Below are positions 32,702 to 39,292 of a stretch of 52,552 nt of DNA, piece by piece; position 1 is the first letter of the stretch, and each line of letters begins with the position of its first letter. The notes under the pieces were generated by a model. That model searched no databases. It was given only the letters and a program-made list of their open reading frames with translations, and was not told the DNA's origin. Both the position numbers and the translations under genes were made by a program. This stretch comes from JAVBTT01 sp031556035 (GTDB lineage: Bacteria > Bacillota > Clostridia > Oscillospirales > UBA929): NCBI GenBank assembly GCA_031556035.1, contig JAVBTT010000019.1, positions 1-52,552 of the forward strand, read 5' to 3'.

Positions 32702-33832
32702 ATGAAAAAAAGAGGAGTTTCCATTCTGGTTGCGCTCGTACTTTTGACGGCCGTTCTGACCGGCTGCGCGACACAGACCCCGCCCTCATCCGCTCCAAGC
32801 CAGGCGCAGACCCAGACCTCGCCCGCACAGGCAACTGAAAGCGCTTCGCCCTCCAAGGCCCCGGAGTTTAAAAAGCTGACCGTAGGTACCATGCCGCTGA
32901 CGGTCGGCGTCCCGGTCCAGTACGCCTTTGACAATGGCTTCTATGAGGAAGAGGGCCTGGATGTGGAGATCATCATCTTCGCCACCGGCGCGCCCATCAA
33001 CGAGGCCTACGCAGCCGGACAGCTCGACGTGGCGGTCAGTGGCCTTGCCTCGGTCTACTCACTGGCCAACGGCAACGCCAAATGGGTCGGCGAAATCAAT
33101 TCCACCGGCGGAATGGGCATATTTGTGCGCCCCGACAGCCCGATTCTCGACGCCAAGGGCCAGGTCGCGGGGAAGGCGAACATTTACGGCAGCGCCGACT
33201 TGGTGAAGGGCCTCAAGATACTCGGGCCTCTCGGCACGACGGCGCAGTTTAACGCGATCGGCTACGCCAAATGCTTCGGATTGTCCAGCGCCGACATTGA
33301 GCAGGTGCATATGGAGTACGGCGCTGCCTATCAGGCGTTCCAGTCCGGAGAGGGAGACGCCTTTGCCGCCAACCCGCCGTTCTCTTTCCAGGCCGCGGAC
33401 GCGGGCTATGTCTGCGCCGCCACCTTTGAGGATTCCACAGGCGTGTCCCTGATGGACGGCATATTCTGCACACTCAAGATGTATGATGACAGGCGCGAGG
33501 AGCTGGTGCGCTTTGTCCGCGCGACCTACAAGGCCTGCGAGGAGCTTCAGGACTACGACACACGCTTTGAGTTCTCCAAGACCTGGTTCAACGCCAACGG
33601 CAAGGAGTATGACGACAAGACGCTGGCCAGTGAAATCGAGGTGCGCAACTACATAGACAAGGCATACATGAGCAAATCTGGCTACGTCTTCGGAAAGGGC
33701 ATGACCCAAATCGCCGACTTCTTTGTGCAGGACGGCAAAATTGAAAAAGGCAACTTCCCGAACGTGCAGGCCTCGTATGACAGCGGAATTATCCAGGAAG
33801 CGCTGGGTATCGGATTTAGTGTAGATAATTAG
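32702..33832 (+). CDS. ABC importer substrate-binding lipoprotein (NitT/TauT, NMT1/SsuA-like)
   Basis: The 376-residue protein has a lipoprotein signal (MKKRGVSILVALVLLTAVLTGC, lipidated Cys22), a Ser/Gln/Pro-rich linker (about 23-60) and an NMT1/SsuA-like binding domain. Family features are LTVGTMPLTVGVPVQYAFDNGFYEEEGLDVEI and GQLDVAVSGLASVYSLANGNA. Relatives bind taurine, alkanesulfonates, nitrate or thiamine precursors. AGGAGG precedes the ATG. It is the first gene of the LacI-controlled operon. Together with the sulfatase gene at its end this suggests a small sulfated or sulfonated ligand, but the ligand cannot be read from sequence. Confidence 0.88.
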   Translation: MKKRGVSILVALVLLTAVLTGCATQTPPSSAPSQAQTQTSPAQATESASPSKAPEFKKLTVGTMPLTVGVPVQYAFDNGFYEEEGLDVEIIIFATGAPINEAYAAGQLDVAVSGLASVYSLANGNAKWVGEINSTGGMGIFVRPDSPILDAKGQVAGKANIYGSADLVKGLKILGPLGTTAQFNAIGYAKCFGLSSADIEQVHMEYGAAYQAFQSGEGDAFAANPPFSFQAADAGYVCAATFEDSTGVSLMDGIFCTLKMYDDRREELVRFVRATYKACEELQDYDTRFEFSKTWFNANGKEYDDKTLASEIEVRNYIDKAYMSKSGYVFGKGMTQIADFFVQDGKIEKGNFPNVQASYDSGIIQEALGIGFSVDN

Positions 33833-33841
33833 AAAGCATTC

Positions 33842-33886
33842 GCGGACGGCCCGAGCTTTTACAGACCAACGGCGCGGGCCGTCCGC
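33842..33886 (+). repeat. Intercistronic 12-bp hairpin after the binding-protein gene
   Basis: GCGGACGGCCCG (33842-33853) and CGGGCCGTCCGC (33875-33886) are exact complements. Hairpins here often raise binding-protein mRNA above permease mRNA by protecting its 3' end or ending part of transcription. No T-run follows. Confidence 0.6.
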
Positions 33887-33904
33887 CCTGACAGAGGTGT
33901 TTTC

Positions 33905-34690
33905 ATGGTTAAGAAAAAAAGCGGCAAGAAGTATGTCCTGATATCCATCCTATCCGTTTTTACATTCCTGTTCATATGGTGGCTCATGACCGATATTCTC
34001 AAACTCGCCTCGCCAACTACCCTCCCAAGCCCGGTAAAGGTCATACGCACGTTCATCGTCAAGCTGTACGACCCCGCGCCGGACGGAGCGACCATGATTC
34101 AGCATATGGCGTCCAGCCTCAAAATCGCGCTGACCGGCTATGCGATGGGCCTGGTTATCGGCATACCGCTGGGCATCCTGATGGCGTGGTACAAGACGCT
34201 TGACATGTTCGTCCGGCCGCTGTTCGACCTTCTGCGCCCCATCCCTGGCATCGCCTGGATCCCTCTGATGATCATCCTGTTCGGTATCGGCATGCTGTCC
34301 AAGGCTGTGGTCATCTTTCTCACCGCGTTTATCGCCTGCGTGGTCAACTCGTACACTGGAGTCAGGCAGACAAAGCAGGTGCACCTCTGGGTCGGACAGA
34401 CCTTCGGGGCGTCCAACCTCCAGCTGCTGGCGCGCGTTGCCATCCCCACCTCCTTCCCCATGATCCTGACCGGAATGCGGGTGGCGCTGGGCGCGTCCTG
34501 GACCGCGCTTGTGGCAGCGGAGCTGCTTGCCTCCACGCGCGGGCTGGGCTTCATGATTCAGCAGTGCAGGGGGTTGTACCGACCGGACGTGATCATCGCT
34601 GGAATGATCGCGATAGGCGCGATTGGCGCATTTCTCACGTGGCTCCTAGGCTTTCTTGAAAAGGCCATTTTGAAGGGAGGGCGTTGGTGA
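33905..34690 (+). CDS. ABC importer permease 1 (SsuC/TauC-like)
   Basis: The 261-residue inner-membrane protein has about six hydrophobic helices and the BPD_transp_1 region, with GIPLGILMAWYKTLDMFVRPLFDLLRP-type and PGIAWIPLMIILFGIG segments typical of the SsuC/TauC family. The cytoplasmic coupling (EAA-like) loop is near GVRQTKQVHLWVGQTFGAS. AGAGGTG stands before the ATG. It ends overlapping the second permease by one base. Two different permease genes imply a heterodimeric channel, unlike the single homodimerising SsuC of E. coli. Confidence 0.87.
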   Translation: MVKKKSGKKYVLISILSVFTFLFIWWLMTDILKLASPTTLPSPVKVIRTFIVKLYDPAPDGATMIQHMASSLKIALTGYAMGLVIGIPLGILMAWYKTLDMFVRPLFDLLRPIPGIAWIPLMIILFGIGMLSKAVVIFLTAFIACVVNSYTGVRQTKQVHLWVGQTFGASNLQLLARVAIPTSFPMILTGMRVALGASWTALVAAELLASTRGLGFMIQQCRGLYRPDVIIAGMIAIGAIGAFLTWLLGFLEKAILKGGRW

Positions 34691-35472
34691 TGGGCAGGTT
34701 CCTCTACCGGTACAGGGCTGTCGGAGCGGCGCTGCTCTCCATCGGGGCGTTCCTGCTGCTTTGGCATCTGGGGACAAACGGAACCGAGCTTGGAAAGATG
34801 ATGCCCGGCCCCGGGAAGGTGCTCTCCAGCTTTTTCGGCACATTCTCCCGTCCCATCGGCAGGTACTCCATCCTCGGGCATATAGGCTGGAGCCTTTCCC
34901 GCGTGCTGATCGGGTACGCGTTGGCCGCCGCCGTGGGCATATCGCTGGGCACGTTCATGGGATGGAACAAGACAGCGGCCGCGATTTTCAACCCGATCTA
35001 CCAGATGATCCGCCCCATCCCCCCGATCGCCTGGATACCCCTTACAATCTTGTGGTTCGGCCTGGGAGAGTCCGCCAAGTACTTCTTGATCTTTCTGGCC
35101 GCCTTTAACAGCATCACCCTCAATGCCTATGAGGGGGCACGGTCGGTGGACAAGACGCTTATTGGCGCGTCAAAGATGCTTGGCGCAAACGATGTTCAAA
35201 CCCTGTTCACGATTGTGCTGCCCTCCTCTGTCCCCGCTATCTTCGCCGGCCTGCAGGTAGCCGTCTCGGTCGCCTGGGCAACGGTGGTCGCGGCCGAAAT
35301 GGTGCGCTCGACCGAGGGGGCGGGATGGGTAATCATCAACGGGCAGGAAATGAACAACACCACGCAGATACTGGTCGGAATCGTCGCCATCGGCGTTGTG
35401 GGCTTTTTGCTCGCTGTCCTGATGCGGAAACTGGAGGAGAAGTTATGCAGGTGGAGCAAGAGCGGGAGATAA
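34690..35472 (+). CDS. ABC importer permease 2 (SsuC/TauC-like)
   Basis: The 260-residue protein is similar in layout to permease 1: an N-terminal helix, the PGPGKVLSSFFGTF segment, MIRPIPPIAWIPLTILWFGLGES and the coupling loop ARSVDKTLIGASKMLGAN. It presumably forms the other half of the channel. Three in-frame starts are close together (TTG 34684, GTG 34687, ATG 34690); I take the ATG, which overlaps the previous stop and is about 9 bases from GGGAGG. Its 3' end overlaps the first ATPase gene by up to 28 bases. Confidence 0.87.
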   Translation: MGRFLYRYRAVGAALLSIGAFLLLWHLGTNGTELGKMMPGPGKVLSSFFGTFSRPIGRYSILGHIGWSLSRVLIGYALAAAVGISLGTFMGWNKTAAAIFNPIYQMIRPIPPIAWIPLTILWFGLGESAKYFLIFLAAFNSITLNAYEGARSVDKTLIGASKMLGANDVQTLFTIVLPSSVPAIFAGLQVAVSVAWATVVAAEMVRSTEGAGWVIINGQEMNNTTQILVGIVAIGVVGFLLAVLMRKLEEKLCRWSKSGR

Positions 35473-36215
35473 TGATACTCTGCGAGCATGTAAGCAAGAG
35501 GTTTGAAAGTGGCGGCGCATCCAACGACGTGGTCGCGGATTTGAATCTGGATGTGGCGAAAAATGAGTTCCTGGTGCTGTTCGGCCCCGGCCAGTGCGGG
35601 AAGACCACCATCATCAACATGCTGGCCGGTCTGGAAACGCCCACCGGGGGCACCGTGGACGTCAACGGTAGCCGAGTGAGGCAACCCGGCCCGGAGCGGG
35701 GCGTCGTGTACCAGTCCGTCGCGCTTTTCCCGTGGCTGACGACGATGGGGAATGTGGAGTATGGCCCGAAGGTGCGCGGGGTGCCAAAGCGGGAGCGACG
35801 CGAGCGCGCCCAGCACTATATTGACCTGGTGGGCTTGCAGGGCTTTGAAAACGCCTATCCGGTCAGCCTGTCCGGGGGCATGAAGCAGCGCGTGGGCATC
35901 GCGCGGGCCTACTGCAACGAGCCGGCCGTCATGCTAATGGACGAACCCTTCGGGGCGCTGGACGCGCAGACCCGCTACCTGATGCAGGAGGAGCTCGAGC
36001 GCATCTGGCAGCGCGAGAAGCGCACGGTGGTCTTCGTCACCAACAACCTGGAGGAGGCTATATACCTGGCCGACCGGATCGTCGTGCTGCGCAACTGCCC
36101 CACCGGCGTAAAGGCGCAGTTCCAAATCGATCTGCCCCGGCCCAGAGATTATGTCGATCCGGAATTTTTGCGCATCAGAAAAGAAATCAGCGCGGTCATC
36201 GACGAGACGCTGTAG
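35445..36215 (+). CDS. ABC importer ATPase 1: canonical signature, H-switch replaced by Asn
   Basis: The 256-residue SsuB/TauB-like ATPase has Walker A GPGQCGKTT (about 47-55), a Q-loop in VVYQSVALFPW, the intact signature LSGGMKQR (about 142-149) and Walker B MLMDEPFGALD with the catalytic Glu. The switch position, normally VTHD, reads VTNN (Asn200), confirmed in the DNA (ACC AAC AAC). By itself this subunit should be a poor hydrolase. The start at 35445 has GGAGGAG 5 bases before it; ATG 35472, overlapping the permease stop, is the alternative. It is followed after 14 bases by ATPase 2, whose defect is complementary. Confidence 0.88.
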   Translation: MQVEQEREIMILCEHVSKRFESGGASNDVVADLNLDVAKNEFLVLFGPGQCGKTTIINMLAGLETPTGGTVDVNGSRVRQPGPERGVVYQSVALFPWLTTMGNVEYGPKVRGVPKRERRERAQHYIDLVGLQGFENAYPVSLSGGMKQRVGIARAYCNEPAVMLMDEPFGALDAQTRYLMQEELERIWQREKRTVVFVTNNLEEAIYLADRIVVLRNCPTGVKAQFQIDLPRPRDYVDPEFLRIRKEISAVIDETL

Positions 36216-36229
36216 GGAGGAGGCCGGCA

Positions 36230-36973
36230 TTGAAGGATAATGTGAAGGTCAAGGTGCGCAACCTGACTAAGAAATTCGGCGACCTGCTGGTGCTGGACGA
36301 CGTGTCGTTTGACATCGCGCGGGGCGAGCTGATGTGCGTGGTCGGCCCGACCGGATGCGGGAAAACCACGTTTTTAAACAGCGTGACCAAGCTCTACGAC
36401 ATCACGAGCGGGGAGATATTGCTCGACGACGAGCCCGTCGACCTCAAAAAGCACAACATTTCCTATATATTTCAGGAGAATTCCACTATGCAGTGGCTGA
36501 CGGTGGAGCAGAACGTGTCCTTTGGACTGGACATCAAGCACATCCCGGAAAAGGAAAAGCGGGCCAGTGTGGACGAGGTTTTGGAGATGGTGGGCCTGAC
36601 CGAGTACCGCAAGTACTACCCGCGACAGCTGTCCGCCAGCATGCTTCAGCGCGTGGTCATCGCGCGCGCCTTCGCCACCAGGCCCGAGCTGCTCCTGATG
36701 GACGAACCTTACGCGCAGCTGGACATTGAGCTGCGCTTCAAGCTGGAGGACGAGCTGGTCAGGCTCTGGCAGAAGACCGGCACGACCGTGCTGTTTATCA
36801 CACACAACATCGAAGAGGCTGTATACCTTGGGGAAAAGATCATGGTTCTGACCAACAAGCCCACCAAGGTAAAGGAAATCCTGACAAACCCGATTCCTAG
36901 ACCCCGGGACATCGCCGCGCCCGAGTTCGTCGCGCTGCGCAACCGCGTGACCGAACTCATTCGCTGGTGGTAA
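36230..36973 (+). CDS. ABC importer ATPase 2: degenerate signature, intact H-switch
   Basis: The 247-residue SsuB/TauB-like ATPase has Walker A GPTGCGKTT (about 39-47), a Q-loop in YIFQENSTMQW, Walker B LLMDEPYAQLD and the switch His192 (FITHNIEEA). Its signature, normally LSGGQ, reads LSASM (about 134-138). In an ABC dimer each ATP site uses Walker A/B and His of one chain and the signature of the other, so this chain plus ATPase 1's LSGGM makes one complete site, while the opposite site lacks both the His and a normal signature. The start is TTG at 36230, 6 bases after GGGAGGAGG. Confidence 0.88.
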   Translation: MKDNVKVKVRNLTKKFGDLLVLDDVSFDIARGELMCVVGPTGCGKTTFLNSVTKLYDITSGEILLDDEPVDLKKHNISYIFQENSTMQWLTVEQNVSFGLDIKHIPEKEKRASVDEVLEMVGLTEYRKYYPRQLSASMLQRVVIARAFATRPELLLMDEPYAQLDIELRFKLEDELVRLWQKTGTTVLFITHNIEEAVYLGEKIMVLTNKPTKVKEILTNPIPRPRDIAAPEFVALRNRVTELIRWW

Positions 36974-37003
36974 GGGTAGTTTACTTTGGGAGGACATAAC
37001 GCC

Positions 37004-38533
37004 ATGCGGACCATACTTCTCATGTTCGATTCGCTGAATCGCCGTCTGCTGGAGCCCTACGGATGCGACTGGACGCGCACGCCCAATTTCTCGCGCCTGG
37101 CGGAGAAGAGCGTGACGTTTGACACCTGCTACGCGGGGAGCCTTCCTTGCATGCCGGCGCGCCGCGAGCTGCACACCGGTCGGTACAATTTCCTGCACAG
37201 AAGCTGGGGCCCGCTGGAGCCGTTCGACGACTCGCTGCCCGAACTCCTCCGGAAGGCAGGCGTATACACCCATATGATCAGCGACCACCAGCACTACTGG
37301 GAGGACGGCGGCGCCACCTACCACCACCGCTACGACACATGGGAAATCGTGCGCGGGCAGGAGGGGGACTGCTGGAAGGCCAGCGTGCGTGACCCCGAAT
37401 ACGGTCCGCACTACGGGCGCATGTGGCGGCAGGACGTCGTCAACCGCGCCTATATAAGGGGCGAGGAGGACTTCCCCCAGGCCAAGGTTTTTGATCTGGG
37501 TCTGGAATTTCTGGAGAAGAACGGCGGGGAGGACAATTGGTTTCTACATCTGGAGACCTTTGACCCCCATGAGCCGTTCGCGGCGGCGCAGAGATACCGG
37601 GAGCTGTATCCGCACGACTATTCGGGCCCGCCCTTTGACTGGCCGGAATACCGCAGGGTTACCGAACCGAGGGAGGCGGTGGAGCACTGCCGCTATGAGT
37701 ACGCTGCCCTGCTGAGCATGTGCGACGCCTATCTGGGACGTATTCTGGACTACATGGACGAACACGCTATGTGGGAGGACACGGCGCTAATTGTGTGCAC
37801 CGACCACGGCTTCCTGCTGGGCGAGCACGACTGCTGGGCTAAATGCGTCCATCCGTTTTACAACGAGGTCGCGCACATCCCGCTGTTTATATGGGACCCG
37901 CGCCTTGGAGAGGCCGGAACGCGCCGGAGCTCGCTGGTCCAGACAATCGACCTGCCCCCCACTGTCCTGGATCTTTATGGGCTCTCCCCCACAAAGGACA
38001 TGCAGGGGAGAAGTCTGCGCCCGGTTATGGAATGTGACGCGCCCGTTCGGGAGTTTGCGCTGTTCGGGCTGCATGGAGGTCAGGTGAACGTCACGGACGG
38101 AGCGTACGTGTATATGCGCGACTACGCCGAAAGCAACAAGCCGCTGTACAACTACACCGTCATGCCCACACACATGCGCAGCATGTTCTCAGTAGAGGAA
38201 CTGCGTACGATGGAGAGGCACCCCGGCTTTTCCTTTACCAAGAGCTGCCCCGTTATGCGGATGGAATCGGTCGTCGCCGAGGACAGCGACATCGTGATGA
38301 AGGAACGGACCGGCAATCTCCTGTTTGACTTGCGGGCCGATCCGGAGCAGAAAGCGGCGATAGAGGATCCGGACGCCGAGGCTCGCATGATCCGGGGCTT
38401 AGTTGGGCTTCTGAAGGAGTCGGACGCGCCCGCGGAGCAATATGAGCGGCTGGGGCTTGGGGAAATCGGGCAGGTCCGGCCCGCGCAGGCGGCGCTCGTG
38501 CATGGTGAACATTGTTTACATGAGAGAGGTTGA
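37004..38533 (+). CDS. Cytoplasmic Cys-type sulfatase (S1 family)
   Basis: The 509-residue sulfatase has no signal peptide, so it should act inside the cell. It opens RTILLMFDSLNRRLLEPYG, with the metal-binding Asp expected near residue 8. The modification motif is C49-M-P-A-R-R-E-L-H-T-G, a CxPxR type in which the Cys must become formylglycine. TDHGFLLGEHDCWAK is the later metal and active-site segment. GGGAGGA lies 9 bases before ATG 37004. As the last gene of the LacI-controlled importer operon it probably removes sulfate from the imported compound. The likely activator is the anSME at 50235. Exact substrate is not deducible; CMPARRELHTGRYNF is reminiscent of glycan-degrading sulfatases in gut bacteria. 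Confidence 0.9.
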   Translation: MRTILLMFDSLNRRLLEPYGCDWTRTPNFSRLAEKSVTFDTCYAGSLPCMPARRELHTGRYNFLHRSWGPLEPFDDSLPELLRKAGVYTHMISDHQHYWEDGGATYHHRYDTWEIVRGQEGDCWKASVRDPEYGPHYGRMWRQDVVNRAYIRGEEDFPQAKVFDLGLEFLEKNGGEDNWFLHLETFDPHEPFAAAQRYRELYPHDYSGPPFDWPEYRRVTEPREAVEHCRYEYAALLSMCDAYLGRILDYMDEHAMWEDTALIVCTDHGFLLGEHDCWAKCVHPFYNEVAHIPLFIWDPRLGEAGTRRSSLVQTIDLPPTVLDLYGLSPTKDMQGRSLRPVMECDAPVREFALFGLHGGQVNVTDGAYVYMRDYAESNKPLYNYTVMPTHMRSMFSVEELRTMERHPGFSFTKSCPVMRMESVVAEDSDIVMKERTGNLLFDLRADPEQKAAIEDPDAEARMIRGLVGLLKESDAPAEQYERLGLGEIGQVRPAQAALVHGEHCLHERG

Positions 38534-38562
38534 TTTGGTCTCCGGAACGGGAGGAGTGTCGC

Positions 38563-39043
38563 ATGACGGAGGAAACTCACCGCTACGACATAAGCGACAA
38601 GGCATGGGAGCTGGTGGCGCCGCATCTGCCGGGGCAGCGGGAGCAGTGGGGCGGCATCGCGGAAGATAACCGGAAATTTGTCAATGCCGTGTTCTGGATC
38701 CTGCGCTCAGGCCTTCCGTGGCGGAATTTGCCCCCCGAATACGGGAAATGGGGCTCGGTTTACCAGCGCTTTAACCGCTGGCGCGTCAAGGGAATCTGGG
38801 AAAAGCTGCTGGAACTTCTGATTGACGAACCGGAATTTGAATGGCTGATGGTTGACAAAAGGTGCGTCGGATCCCCCGGGAGCGCGGAGGAACGCAAGGG
38901 CGCCGGGCGGGACGGCGGCAAGGACTCCGGACTCAAGTACATCTGGCCCTGGATGCGTATGGTGTGTCGCTCAGAGTCATTGCTGCACAAGCTTCCGCGC
39001 CGGATAGCCTCTATACCGACAGCCGTGGACGGCGTGGATTCGC
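38563..39043 (+). pseudogene. Broken IS5-family (DUF4096) transposase
   Basis: The frame from ATG 38563 (after GGGAGGAG) encodes an IS5-family N-terminus: YDISDKAWELVAPHLPG, FVNAVFWILRSGLPWRNLPP and EYGKWGSVYQRFNRW, then FEWLMVD at the first catalytic Asp. After about 38870 the homology moves to another frame (GLRTQVHLALDAYGVSLRVI), so there is a frameshift. The remaining catalytic half is absent after about 39043. It lies between the importer/sulfatase operon and the beta-helix operon. It marks past transposition here but cannot move itself. Confidence 0.8.
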
Positions 39044-39143
39044 ATTTAGGTTCCCGTGTGGGCGACTAATCACATTTGTTCGCATAAACTCGTGTAAACA
39101 TGTGCAATATATACAATAAAATTTACGATAATTTAGCAAAAAC

Positions 39144-39171
39144 TTGACAAATTGTACAAAACAACTATAAT
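39144..39171 (+). promoter_or_regulatory. Consensus sigma-A promoter for the beta-helix/sulfatase genes
   Basis: TTGACA (39144-39149) and TATAAT (39166-39171), both perfect, have a 16-base spacer. The start near 39178 leaves a leader of about 115 bases before the GTG at 39293. No O1-like palindrome was found near it. Confidence 0.85.
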
Positions 39172-39292
39172 AAAGAGCAGGACTCGAGCGGAAATTTGCT
39201 TGGTTTTTTGTCGGAGGGAGGTGCGCAGGGGAACAAACGAGATCCGAGGAAGATTTCATACGAACCCTGTTTAAGAAGAAAGGATGAAAAAA

